Shown: piece by piece, positions 10,276 through 19,607 of the stretch
Position numbering within the stretch: the first letter of the stretch is position 1
How the letters are laid out: each line of letters starts with the position of its first letter
NCBI GenBank assembly: GCA_902632055.1
Contig: CACPAS010000004.1
Span: forward strand, 1-57,919
Source of the DNA: an uncultured OCS116 cluster bacterium
Lineage (GTDB): Bacteria; Pseudomonadota; Alphaproteobacteria; Rhizobiales; TMED25
Reading direction: 5' to 3'
DNA: 57,919 bases
Translations under genes and position numbers: made by a program
Notes under the pieces: generated by a model
The model's input: only the letters and a program-made list of their open reading frames with translations
Database searches by the model: none
What the model was told of the DNA's origin: nothing

Positions 10276-10757
10276 TTAACTAAATCATATGCGATCTGGA
10301 ATGCCTCAATGGATGTATTTAGTCTAACGTTATCTCTTCCAATTTCACCAAACTTATATTCTTTGCAAACCATTTTTTTACCAAAAGATACTGCAATATA
10401 GACAAGACCTACCTCTTTTTGTGTGTCATCACTTTTTGGTCCTGCAATGCCAGAAACCGCAATAGATATGTCTATATCCGGGTGCAGGGATATTAAATTT
10501 GATGACATTTGTGAGCATACCTCTCTACTGACGGCACCATACGCCACTAAATCTTTGGAATTAACTTTTAATAGATCAATCTTTGACTGATTTGAATATG
10601 TTACATAACCTAGTTCATATACATCTGAGGAACCAGAAACTGAGGTTATAGTTGATGATATAAGACCGCCTGTACATGATTCAGCTGTGCCTATTTTTAG
10701 CTTTTGATTTTTGCATTTATCTATTAGGTCTATGGCAGATTTTTGTAATTTTTTCAT
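10266..10757 (-). CDS. pncC: CinA C-terminal-type nicotinamide-nucleotide amidohydrolase (PncC)
   Basis: A stand-alone CinA C-terminal domain of 163 residues. Family members deamidate nicotinamide mononucleotide back to nicotinic acid mononucleotide in NAD recycling. The signature KIGTAESCTGG (residues 21-31, catalytic serine 27) is followed by GYVTYSNQSKIDLL, YGAVSREVCSQM and SIAVSGIAGP, all typical. The N-terminal molybdopterin-like domain of full CinA is absent, as in many proteobacteria. It is convergent with coq10 (ends overlap by 10 bases), and its start overlaps the ispDF stop by 4 bases, so it is translated with ispDF. Confidence 0.93.
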   Translation of the reverse strand: MKKLQKSAIDLIDKCKNQKLKIGTAESCTGGLISSTITSVSGSSDVYELGYVTYSNQSKIDLLKVNSKDLVAYGAVSREVCSQMSSNLISLHPDIDISIAVSGIAGPKSDDTQKEVGLVYIAVSFGKKMVCKEYKFGEIGRDNVRLNTSIEAFQIAYDLVNQL

Positions 10758-11932
10758 TTCTTAACCGATATATTTACGATTGTTTGTACAGCAATTCCTT
10801 CTTTTCTTCCAGCAAAACCTAATTTTTCTGTTGTTGTTGCTTTTAAACCAATCATGCTCGCGTCAATACTCAATAATACTGAAAGTTTTTCTTTTATAGC
10901 TTCTTTTCGCGCGTTAATATTTGGCTCCTCACAAATGACGATAATGTCAACATTCATTATTTTTCCACCAAAATCATTTAATTTTTTTAGGGAGTGATCA
11001 AGGAATATTTTTGAGTCAGCATTCTTCCATTGTTTGTTTTCGGGATTAAAGTGTGAACCAATGTCATCGGATCCGATGGACCCATAAATTGCGTCAGTTA
11101 TAGAATGCAAACCGACATCGGCGTCAGAATGGCCCTCTAATGATTTACTGAAGGGTATATCAATGCCAAATAGCCGAAGTTTATCACCTTCACCGAACTT
11201 ATGCACATCAAAACCAATGCCAATTCTAGAATATTGCGACATATTTACACTTTCTATTCGGAAACGATTATAGTCATCGAATACGGTTATCTTATAGTTT
11301 TTCGGGCTGTCTAGAAAAGCATTTATTCTTAAACCTGATATTTCTGCCACTTGAGCATCATCTGTAATTTGATTAGTGCTAATGTTAAGCATGTCTAAGT
11401 TTTCATAAGCTTCATATATTGACTTAAATCTAAAAAATTGCGGTGTTTGAGATTCAACTAAGTTTGATCTATCTAGCGTTTGAAATTTTTTATTTTCGAA
11501 TTTCTTTATTGTATTTGTAGCCTCTATTATCGGTATTGCACCATCAAATCCCTTTGCAAACTCAACAAGTTTTTTTAATAATTTAATTGCAAAGTTTGGT
11601 CTTGCAGCATCATGAATAAAAACATGGGTCACCTTTGTTGGTTTCAGATATTCTAAGCCTCTCTGAACAGACTTCAGCCTTGTAGTGGAACCAGGAATTG
11701 TTGTGATTTTACCTTTATATTTATCTTTTCTAATTATTTTTTGTACATATTCGGAATGACCAGGGTTGATTGTAACAACTATATTTTCAATAAAATCTAG
11801 TTCTATAAATTTATCTATTGAATACTCAATAATAGTTTTCCCGTTAACATTTAAATACTGTTTTGGAGTGGGGTCATCATTTTGAAACCTAGCGCCATCA
11901 CCGGCAGCACAAATTATTACTGATATTCTCAT
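10754..11932 (-). CDS. ispDF: bifunctional IspD/IspF (MEP pathway)
   Basis: A fused enzyme for two steps of non-mevalonate isoprenoid synthesis. Residues 1 to about 232 are IspD, 2-C-methyl-erythritol 4-phosphate cytidylyltransferase (AAGDGARF near 9-16, DAARPNFA near 108). Residues 235-392 are IspF, 2-C-methyl-erythritol 2,4-cyclodiphosphate synthase (zinc ligands D242 and H244 in GFDVHKFGEGD, the SLEGHSDADVGLH helix, and a C-terminal ATTTEKLGFAGRKEGIA). The IspDF fusion is typical of alphaproteobacteria and epsilonproteobacteria. Both active sites look complete. It diverges from ntrB. Confidence 0.96.
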   Translation of the reverse strand: MRISVIICAAGDGARFQNDDPTPKQYLNVNGKTIIEYSIDKFIELDFIENIVVTINPGHSEYVQKIIRKDKYKGKITTIPGSTTRLKSVQRGLEYLKPTKVTHVFIHDAARPNFAIKLLKKLVEFAKGFDGAIPIIEATNTIKKFENKKFQTLDRSNLVESQTPQFFRFKSIYEAYENLDMLNISTNQITDDAQVAEISGLRINAFLDSPKNYKITVFDDYNRFRIESVNMSQYSRIGIGFDVHKFGEGDKLRLFGIDIPFSKSLEGHSDADVGLHSITDAIYGSIGSDDIGSHFNPENKQWKNADSKIFLDHSLKKLNDFGGKIMNVDIIVICEEPNINARKEAIKEKLSVLLSIDASMIGLKATTTEKLGFAGRKEGIAVQTIVNISVKK

Positions 11933-11941
11933 AAGAAATTA

Positions 11942-11970
11942 TTGCAAAATTTAAATAAATTATTTATAAA
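11942..11970 (+). promoter_or_regulatory. possible sigma-70 promoter for the ntrB operon
   Basis: TTGCAA at 11942-11947, a 17-base spacer, then TATAAA at 11965-11970, about 75 bases before the ntrB ATG, in the divergent gap between ispDF and ntrB. The match is good, but the region is so AT-rich that chance similarity is possible. Confidence 0.35.
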
Positions 11971-12045
11971 TATGATTAATATTTAGTCATAAGTTTTTTA
12001 TGCCCTTTTTTTAATCAATACAACTACATTATTTATAGCATAAAA

Positions 12046-13134
12046 ATGGAAACAATATTAGATAAAATGCAAATAGATTTGGATGGGCTGTTCAGAACAA
12101 TTAAGCATCCACTGGTAATATTGGATAAGGATGATAATATAGTCACATCTAATGACGACGCTGAATTTTTTTTTGGTCTGAGCCGTAACATTCTAAATAA
12201 ATATAAATTTACTGCATTGTATAGCAAAACATCACCGCTTTATTATTTAATCAACCAGTCACGTGAGAAAAAAACAACAATTCGTGAATATTCTCTTATG
12301 TTAAGAAGTCTCATAGATGAGAAAGAACATGAAGTGGACATCCAAGTTTCACCCTTTGAAGATACAGAATACCTGCTTCTGATGTTTATTGAGCGAGGAA
12401 TTGCAAAAAAATTTAATAGGCAATACATGCAAGCTGGATCAGCTAAATCACTTGTTGAAATGTCATCAATCCTTGCGCATGAGATAAAAAACCCTCTATC
12501 TGGGATCAAGGGTGCAGCACAATTACTACTCGATGGAGCAAGTACAGAAAATCAATCACTTATATCAATAATATGCGATGAAACAGACAGAATTAATAAC
12601 TTAATCAATAGTATGCAAATTTTCTCAGATAGTTCGCAGATAAAAAAAGAGAAAATCAATATGCATACTATCTTTAACCATGTGAAGATGATTGCTGAAA
12701 ATGGGTTTGCAAAGGATATCAAGTTTATCGAGAAATTTGATCCATCCCTTCCTGATATACATGGTAATAAAGATCTGCTTATCCAAGTTCTCTTGAACTT
12801 GATTAAGAATAGTAGTGAAGCGATAAAAAACAATACTAACAAAGGTGAAATAATATTAAGCTCATCTTTTCTGTCAAGTATTCGAATTAGCCTACCAACA
12901 TCAAGCAAAAAAATAGAATTACCATTGTGTTTTTCAATTGAAGATAATGGCGGCGGTATAGACACGGATATTTATGAAAATATATTTGATCCTTTTATAA
13001 CAAGTAAAAAAGAAGGTAAGGGACTTGGGCTGTCTATTGCGTCAAAGATAATACAAGATCATGATGGTGTTATCGAATGTGGAACAACAAGTCGTGGTAC
13101 AAAAATGTCAATTCTATTTCCTGTATCTCATTAG
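12046..13134 (+). CDS. ntrB: nitrogen regulation sensor histidine kinase NtrB
   Basis: A soluble 362-residue sensor kinase: a PAS domain at about residues 10-115 (LVILDKDDNIVTSNDDAEFF), then the phospho-acceptor helix SSILAHEIKNPLSGIKGAAQLL's core with H145, and an ATPase domain with the N-box LLNLIKNSSEAI, G1 box EDNGGGID and G2 box GKGLGLSIASKI. It lacks membrane segments, as expected for NtrB, which responds to PII and phosphorylates NtrC. ntrC starts 11 bases downstream. Family length is normal and all catalytic boxes are intact. Confidence 0.92.
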   Translation: METILDKMQIDLDGLFRTIKHPLVILDKDDNIVTSNDDAEFFFGLSRNILNKYKFTALYSKTSPLYYLINQSREKKTTIREYSLMLRSLIDEKEHEVDIQVSPFEDTEYLLLMFIERGIAKKFNRQYMQAGSAKSLVEMSSILAHEIKNPLSGIKGAAQLLLDGASTENQSLISIICDETDRINNLINSMQIFSDSSQIKKEKINMHTIFNHVKMIAENGFAKDIKFIEKFDPSLPDIHGNKDLLIQVLLNLIKNSSEAIKNNTNKGEIILSSSFLSSIRISLPTSSKKIELPLCFSIEDNGGGIDTDIYENIFDPFITSKKEGKGLGLSIASKIIQDHDGVIECGTTSRGTKMSILFPVSH

Positions 13135-13145
13135 AAAGAATTACA

Positions 13146-14573
13146 ATGAAGAAAATACATATACTGGTTGCTGACGATGATAAAGCCATAAGGCTTGTGC
13201 TTGAAACCGCGCTTAAAAGATCTGGTTTTGACGTTACCTTGACTGAAAATGCTGCTGGCCTATGGAAGTGTGTACAAGAAAATTTTGCAGATGTCATTAT
13301 CACAGATGTTGTCATGCCAGACGCAAATGCGTTCGAATTAATACCAAAAATTAAAAAAATTAATACCGATATACCTATTATTGTTATGAGTGCACAAAAC
13401 ACGCTAATGACTGCCATAAAAGCCAACGAATTAGGGGCATTTGAATACATACCGAAACCATTCAACATAGCTGAGTTATCAAATATAATTAATCGTTCAA
13501 TCAATGAGAACAAAAAAGTAATTGAAGGTGAGAACTTCGACTCGCCGGATGGTTTTCCGTTGATAGGGCGTTCAAAGCCAATGCAAGAAGTCTATCGTGT
13601 TATGGCAAGATTAATGAATTCTGATTTAACTGTACTAATAACTGGAGAATCTGGCACGGGAAAAGAACTTATTGCAAAGGCCTTACACGAATTTGGTAGT
13701 AGAAAAGACTCCACCTTTGTGGCAATAAATATGGCCGCAATACCTAAAGATCTTATCGAGTCCGAATTATTTGGTCATGAGAAGGGCGCATTTACTGGCG
13801 CAATTGAAAAGAAAATTGGTAAGTTTCAGATTGCTGATGGTGGCACCCTTTTCTTGGATGAAATTGGTGATATGCCCATCGATGCGCAAACGCGTTTGCT
13901 AAGAGTTCTTCAAGAAGGGGAGTTTCTGACTGTAGGCGGAACAAGCCCCATAAAAACAAATGTGAGGATTATTGCTGCCACGAATAAATCATTAACCGAC
14001 CAGATAAAATTAGGCGCATTTCGTGAAGACCTATATTACAGAATTAACGTAATCCCAATAATGTTACCCCCTTTGAGAGATCGTAAAGATGACCTGCCAG
14101 CATTGGTTAATCATTTTATGGCTACAAATGTTTTGGATGATAATACGAACAGAATTGAACAAGATGCAATAAATTATATTAAAAATTACGATTGGCCGGG
14201 AAATATTCGAGAATTAGAAAACTTTATTAAAAGATTGATTACGCTATATCCAAATGAGATAATTTCACTTGATATTATAAAAAATGAGTTTTCACAAGCG
14301 GATAATAAAAATTATGATGCATATAGCAAGCAACCCAGATCATTGGAAGATCATGTTAAAAGTTATCTGAGTAAATACTCCATCGAAGACTTCAGTGATG
14401 GCGATGAAGGACTTTATCATAAAGTTCTTGTACAATTTGAAAAGCCAATTATAAATTTTGTCATGGAGTCTACTAAAGGAAATCAAATTAAAGCTTCTAG
14501 AATACTTGGCTTAAATCGTAATACATTGCGTAAGAAATTACGTATATATAATGCGGATCTATCGAAAAATTAG
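13146..14573 (+). CDS. ntrC: nitrogen regulation response regulator NtrC (sigma-54 activator)
   Basis: A 475-residue sigma-54-dependent activator. The receiver has the acidic pocket DDD near 10-12 and phospho-acceptor D54. The AAA+ domain has Walker A GESGTGKE at 167-174, the sigma-54-contacting GAFTGA loop at 214-219, and Walker B GGTLFLDEI with D238/E239. The C-terminal Fis-type helix-turn-helix ends in ASRILGLNRNTLRKKL. The ATG at 13146, behind an AAAGAATTACA leader, gives the canonical receiver start; an upstream in-frame start inside ntrB would add 23 unrelated residues. It should activate nitrogen-scavenging genes when phosphorylated by NtrB. Confidence 0.94.
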   Translation: MKKIHILVADDDKAIRLVLETALKRSGFDVTLTENAAGLWKCVQENFADVIITDVVMPDANAFELIPKIKKINTDIPIIVMSAQNTLMTAIKANELGAFEYIPKPFNIAELSNIINRSINENKKVIEGENFDSPDGFPLIGRSKPMQEVYRVMARLMNSDLTVLITGESGTGKELIAKALHEFGSRKDSTFVAINMAAIPKDLIESELFGHEKGAFTGAIEKKIGKFQIADGGTLFLDEIGDMPIDAQTRLLRVLQEGEFLTVGGTSPIKTNVRIIAATNKSLTDQIKLGAFREDLYYRINVIPIMLPPLRDRKDDLPALVNHFMATNVLDDNTNRIEQDAINYIKNYDWPGNIRELENFIKRLITLYPNEIISLDIIKNEFSQADNKNYDAYSKQPRSLEDHVKSYLSKYSIEDFSDGDEGLYHKVLVQFEKPIINFVMESTKGNQIKASRILGLNRNTLRKKLRIYNADLSKN

Positions 14574-14640
14574 AATTCAATTATCATTAAGATAAAATTT
14601 ATCATTAAAAAATATATTATTAGTAATATAATATGAAGTC

Positions 14641-16863
14641 ATGAGTAACATTGATACACTTAAGTTGTTTAATCCATTGAAGGAATTCTTTAATTCCTAT
14701 AAAGAAACTTTATTTAATGTTTTAATACTGTTGCTTGCAATTTTCTTAATATCTTCAACATGGCTTATTCTAACAGGTCAAGTTTTTATTCCGTCGAACA
14801 CCGTAATTTTTCTTTTATTCATCATGAATACAATCTTCATAGTTGCAATGGTTTTACTTATAATTAGTAAATTCTCACAAATATTAATTGCTCGCAAAAG
14901 GAAGATCGCGGGTGCAAGCCTACAAATTAAATTGATTAGTTTATTCGGTATCGTCTCTGCTTTACCTGCTCTAGTTGTGGCAATCCTAGCTACAATTACT
15001 CTAGACAGAGGTCTTGATAAATGGTTCTCAGACAGAACAAAGTCAATGCTTGAAAAATCTAATATAGTTGCAAAAAGCTACTTACGTGAACATTCAAATA
15101 ATCTGAGATCAGAAATTGGTGCAATGAAAATAGATCTCAATAAATCTGTGAATTTATTTGAAAATAATATTAATGCATTTGGAGATTATTTTCTAAAACA
15201 GGCAAAATTAAGGAAATTATCTGGGGCTTACATTGTAAACCGAGATGGAAATATATTAATCAATACAACAACTCCCACATATGAATTAGGCTACACCAAA
15301 CCATCACAATTATCTTATGATCGTGCAGATCAGGGCGATATTATTATATTCAAACCAAATGATTATAATATGGTTAGTGCATTTGTACTTTTGCCAGATT
15401 TCATCGATGCCTATTTATTAATTTACAAAGCGGTCGACCCAATTGTTATTAAACATTTAAAGCAATTAGAACTTACGAGAGATGAATATTCAAACCTCGA
15501 AGAAAGAAGGTTTAATACCCAAGTTACATTTGCATTACAATATGTTGGTTTTTCACTTGTATTTTTAACCGTAGCGATTTGGTTCAGTATTTTTTTTGCA
15601 AACAGGCTTTCAGCGCCAATTGCAAAGCTTATACATGCATCAAAAAAAGTATCTGATGGAGAGCTTGATATTAATATAGAAAGCAAGTCAAGAATTGATA
15701 ATGACATGCACAATCTTGTTAGCACCTTCAATAATATGACGACTGATCTCAAAAATCAACGAGAGAACTTAATTTCAAATAATCAACTTCTAGACGAGAG
15801 ACGTAAATTTACAGAAGCTGTTCTTTCCGGAATTACATCGTGCGTCATAAGCATAGATAGCAACGGTAGTATTCAGATTGCAAACCTTTCCGCATGCTTC
15901 TTCTTTGATAAAGAGCTCAGTGATATTCTTGGTGTTAATATCATCGATATAATGCCTCAATTTTCAGATATTTTAATAAAAGCTTATAAAAGTCGCGATA
16001 ATATAGATGAGTACATTACTGTACTAATAAACGATCAATACAGAAATTTGCATATAAAAATAACAAAAGAGGACAAGTCTAAGAAAAGTTCAATGGTAAT
16101 AGCCTTTGATGACGTCACAGATTTATTTGATGCTCAGAGAACGTCAGTATGGGCGGATGTGGCTCGAAGGATCGCTCATGAAATAAAAAATCCACTCACA
16201 CCAATACAACTATCAGCCGAAAGACTTAAACGTAAATACAAGAGCCAAATCACTGATGATGTTGAAGTATTCGAGGATTGCACCGATACAATTATTAGAC
16301 AAGTCGGAGATTTGGGTAAAATTGTCGACGAATTTTCAGCGTTTGCGAAAGTGCCTACAGCAAATATGAATAGTTATGATATATGCGATACTATTAAACA
16401 GGCGGTTCTTCTGCAAAAGATTACATTTGACTCGATTAACATACGATTAGACATTCCAGAGGGAGAGATTTTCTTTAATTTTGATCGCAGGCTTATCAGT
16501 CAAGCCTTAATAAATATCATCAAGAATTCTTCTGAGTCGATATTTTCGTTACATAAGAATGATAATTCTGGGGTCATAAATATATCCCTGATTGATAATC
16601 CTGATAATGTGGTAATCAATATTTTAGACAATGGAACAGGTTTCCCGAAGAGTGATCAGGAAAAGCTATTAGAACCTTATTACACTACAAGAGAGATGGG
16701 CACAGGTATTGGATTATCAGTTGTAAAAAATATAATTGAAGTTCACAAAGGTGAAATAAACCTAAAAAATGATATATCATTGGAAAAGAAAATTATTGGA
16801 GCAATTGTTGAAATAATTTTACCAAAATCACTTGATAGTAATTCCGAAAAGATTAATGATTGA
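14641..16863 (+). CDS. ntrY: nitrogen regulation sensor histidine kinase NtrY
   Basis: A 740-residue membrane kinase. Membrane helices lie near residues 21-43, 50-77 and 93-117, an extracytoplasmic region runs from about 120 to 285, and a further helix is near 297-320. A HAMP segment (about 322-375), a PAS domain (about 390-490), the H-box RRIAHEIKNPLTPIQ with H513, the N-box LINIIKNSSESI and an ATPase end with EMGTGIGLSVVKNI follow. NtrY partners NtrX and has been tied to nitrogen and redox/oxygen sensing in alphaproteobacteria. Its last bases overlap the ntrX start (ATGATTGA). Confidence 0.93.
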   Translation: MSNIDTLKLFNPLKEFFNSYKETLFNVLILLLAIFLISSTWLILTGQVFIPSNTVIFLLFIMNTIFIVAMVLLIISKFSQILIARKRKIAGASLQIKLISLFGIVSALPALVVAILATITLDRGLDKWFSDRTKSMLEKSNIVAKSYLREHSNNLRSEIGAMKIDLNKSVNLFENNINAFGDYFLKQAKLRKLSGAYIVNRDGNILINTTTPTYELGYTKPSQLSYDRADQGDIIIFKPNDYNMVSAFVLLPDFIDAYLLIYKAVDPIVIKHLKQLELTRDEYSNLEERRFNTQVTFALQYVGFSLVFLTVAIWFSIFFANRLSAPIAKLIHASKKVSDGELDINIESKSRIDNDMHNLVSTFNNMTTDLKNQRENLISNNQLLDERRKFTEAVLSGITSCVISIDSNGSIQIANLSACFFFDKELSDILGVNIIDIMPQFSDILIKAYKSRDNIDEYITVLINDQYRNLHIKITKEDKSKKSSMVIAFDDVTDLFDAQRTSVWADVARRIAHEIKNPLTPIQLSAERLKRKYKSQITDDVEVFEDCTDTIIRQVGDLGKIVDEFSAFAKVPTANMNSYDICDTIKQAVLLQKITFDSINIRLDIPEGEIFFNFDRRLISQALINIIKNSSESIFSLHKNDNSGVINISLIDNPDNVVINILDNGTGFPKSDQEKLLEPYYTTREMGTGIGLSVVKNIIEVHKGEINLKNDISLEKKIIGAIVEIILPKSLDSNSEKIND

Positions 16864-18202
16864 ACATAAAAATATATTAATAATTGATGACGAAATTGAT
16901 ATCTGTAAATTAATATCAGGTGTCCTTGAAGATGAAGGCTACAAAACTTCTGATGCACAAAATAGTGATAGTGCGATCAGTATTATTTCAAAAGATAAAA
17001 TTGATTTAATAATCTTAGACGTATGGCTAGAAGGCAGTAAGCTTGACGGTATAGAGTTATTGCAAGAAATTCATAATACACGACCGGAAATTCCAATTAT
17101 AATTATTTCTGGACATGGTAATATTGATACAGCAGTAACAGCAATAAAAATTGGTGCATATGATTACCTGGAAAAGCCATTTAAAACAGAACGCTTGATG
17201 CATACAATAAAAAGGGCTTCTGAAGCATATAATCTTAGGCAAGAAATTACTAATATTAGAAATAAATCAAATTATGCAACAGATTATATTGGTCAGTCTA
17301 ACACGGTATTGCAGTTAAATCAGACAATAGAAAGGCTTGCAGAAGTAAAAAGCCGTATCTTAATTACTGGCGGTAGCGGTGTAGGTAAAGAACTTATTGC
17401 GAGACTAATACATAATAAGTCACAAAGATCTAATTTCTTATTTACACGATTAAATGCAAGGAATATTAACGCTAATGAATTTCAAGATAAGATATGTGGT
17501 GCTGAAGTGAATAACGATGCTAGCCTTACTAAAGAACTGAATGGAGGGACACTATTTATAAATGAAATATCTGAACTCTCCATTGATTCACAGAAGGTTC
17601 TACTGAATCTTATTAATAATAAATACAACACAGAAAATTTAGACTGCAGGATAGTGGTAAGTACATCAAAAGATTTAAAATCATACGTTTCACTTGGTCT
17701 GTTTCTTGATGACTTATTTAATAGGATTTCAATTGAACAAGTACATATTCCAAGCTTAATTGATAGAAAAGAGGATATACCGCCGTTAGTTAGGTATTTT
17801 ATTGAAGATTATACTAGGACAACAGAGATTTCTCATAATATAATCATAACAGACGATGCGCTTGCTTTATTGCAATCCTATTCGTGGCCAGGAAACATTA
17901 AAGAGTTAAGGAATTGCATAGAGGGAATTATTTTACAGCTCAACTCAGAGAATGATAATACGATAAATGCAAGCAATATACCCATTGAAATTAGAGACAA
18001 CAATCCCAATATATCAGATAACAATGAGGTTTTAATTTCGTACAATATGAAAGATGCAAGGGATCTTTTTGAAAGAAATTATATTGTTACTCAACTTGCA
18101 AGATTTAATGGCAATATATCAAAAACAGCTGAATTTATTGGTATGGAAAGAACAGCACTTCACCGGAAATTAAAATATCTTGGCATTGATAAAAGAGCCT
18201 AG
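16856..18202 (+). CDS. ntrX: nitrogen regulation response regulator NtrX with degenerate AAA+ domain
   Basis: A 448-residue NtrC-type regulator with a normal receiver (DDE pocket near 11-13, phospho-acceptor D55 in LIILDVWLEG) and a C-terminal Fis-like helix-turn-helix (SKTAEFIGMERTALHRKLK). The middle AAA+ domain is altered: Walker A GGSGVGKE is kept, but no GAFTGA loop can be found between KICGAEV and LTKELNGG, and the Walker B aspartate is replaced by asparagine (GGTLFINEI, N236). It therefore probably cannot remodel sigma-54 holoenzyme and may act as a conventional DNA-binding regulator. Loss of the GAFTGA loop is, to my knowledge, known for other NtrX proteins; the asparagine change seems more extreme. 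Confidence 0.88.
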   Translation: MIEHKNILIIDDEIDICKLISGVLEDEGYKTSDAQNSDSAISIISKDKIDLIILDVWLEGSKLDGIELLQEIHNTRPEIPIIIISGHGNIDTAVTAIKIGAYDYLEKPFKTERLMHTIKRASEAYNLRQEITNIRNKSNYATDYIGQSNTVLQLNQTIERLAEVKSRILITGGSGVGKELIARLIHNKSQRSNFLFTRLNARNINANEFQDKICGAEVNNDASLTKELNGGTLFINEISELSIDSQKVLLNLINNKYNTENLDCRIVVSTSKDLKSYVSLGLFLDDLFNRISIEQVHIPSLIDRKEDIPPLVRYFIEDYTRTTEISHNIIITDDALALLQSYSWPGNIKELRNCIEGIILQLNSENDNTINASNIPIEIRDNNPNISDNNEVLISYNMKDARDLFERNYIVTQLARFNGNISKTAEFIGMERTALHRKLKYLGIDKRA

Positions 18203-18215
18203 GAAGGGATATTAG

Positions 18216-19592
18216 ATGAATATTATTATATGTGGAGCAGGGCAAGTAGGATACGGAATCGCAGAGCAGCTCTCTATGCAGAAAAATGATGTTACTGTTA
18301 TTGATAATTCTCAGAAACTCATTGAGAATATGAATAAGACACTAGATGTTCGAACCATTCGAGGTAATGCTTCATACCCTGAGGTTTTAGATGAGGCAGG
18401 CGCGAATGATGCAGACGTTATTATTGCCGTAACACAGTATGACGAGATTAATATGGTAATTTGTACAATTTCACATCTGATTTTTAATATACCTACTAAA
18501 ATTGGTAGAATACGCTCAAATAATTTCCTAAACCCAAATTATGAAAACCTATTCACAAGTGAAAATATACCAATTGATGTAATTATTTCACCCGAAAGAG
18601 AAATTGCGGACTCAATATTAAAAAATTTGGCTCTACCAGGGGCATTTGAAATCATCGAATTTGGTGAAAAGAAAATTTCCTTTTTAGGTGTCAACATAAA
18701 TGAAAATTGTAAAGCTGTTGATATACCTCTGCGGGAGTTAACAGAAAAATATCCTGATTTGATATGCACTATTGTTGGAATTAATCGTGATGAAAAAATA
18801 ATAATTCCCACACAAAAAACCAGTCTAAAGCATAATGATAAAATATATCTTGTTTGCGACTCAGATCATATTAGTAAGGTGCTATCAGTCTTAGGTCACA
18901 CTGAGCCTGAGGCACATAACATAATTATTGCTGGTGCTGGTAATGTTGGCACGTTTCTTGCAAAGGCACTGGAGTCTAATGCTTCAAATATTAATATTAA
19001 ACTGATTGAATTGAGCCAAGAAATAGCAGAAAAAGCTGCGAAAGAGCTAAAAAAATCAATTGTATTGAATGGTAACTCAATAGATAAAAATTTACTGGAG
19101 CAAGCAGGTATAAACAAATCAGACGCATTTGTAGCGATAACAAATAATGATAATATAAATTTAATATCATCAGTTATTGCTAAAGAAATGGGTGCAAAAC
19201 AAGCACTTTCTCTTCTGCAGGATAATAATTATAATGATCTTCAATCAAGACTTAATATTGATGCTTTAATTAATCCCCGAGCGACTACAATATCAAGTAT
19301 ATTACGATACCTTAGGAAGGGAAGAATTAGAGACGCTCACTCACTTTACAATGGAAGCGTTGAGGTTTTGGAGGCTGAAATCGTAGATGCTTCACCACTA
19401 ATTGGGAAGCAAATTAAAGAAGCTGACATACCAGATGATTTAAGATTTGGAGCAATATTAAGGAAAGATAATGTGATTAGGCCAGATGGAGATACGGTGC
19501 TTGAAGTGAATGACCGCATTGTCCTATTTTCATTATCAGAGAGCATCCATGCAGTCGAGCAGCTCTTTAGAACAAGTCAAGATTACTATTGA
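18216..19592 (+). CDS. trkA: Trk potassium uptake system, NAD-binding subunit TrkA
   Basis: A 458-residue cytoplasmic regulator of Trk potassium transporters. It has two repeats, each a Rossmann NAD-binding RCK-N domain followed by an RCK-C domain. The dinucleotide motifs are CGAGQVGYGIAEQ at the start and AGAGNVGTFLAKAL near residue 240; the RCK-C parts precede residues 230 and 450. The position after ntrYX is conserved in alphaproteobacteria. No trkH/trkG membrane subunit is in this window, so its partner must be encoded elsewhere. Confidence 0.93.
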   Translation: MNIIICGAGQVGYGIAEQLSMQKNDVTVIDNSQKLIENMNKTLDVRTIRGNASYPEVLDEAGANDADVIIAVTQYDEINMVICTISHLIFNIPTKIGRIRSNNFLNPNYENLFTSENIPIDVIISPEREIADSILKNLALPGAFEIIEFGEKKISFLGVNINENCKAVDIPLRELTEKYPDLICTIVGINRDEKIIIPTQKTSLKHNDKIYLVCDSDHISKVLSVLGHTEPEAHNIIIAGAGNVGTFLAKALESNASNINIKLIELSQEIAEKAAKELKKSIVLNGNSIDKNLLEQAGINKSDAFVAITNNDNINLISSVIAKEMGAKQALSLLQDNNYNDLQSRLNIDALINPRATTISSILRYLRKGRIRDAHSLYNGSVEVLEAEIVDASPLIGKQIKEADIPDDLRFGAILRKDNVIRPDGDTVLEVNDRIVLFSLSESIHAVEQLFRTSQDYY

Positions 19593-19607
19593 ACCAAGAC
19601 TACTAAC

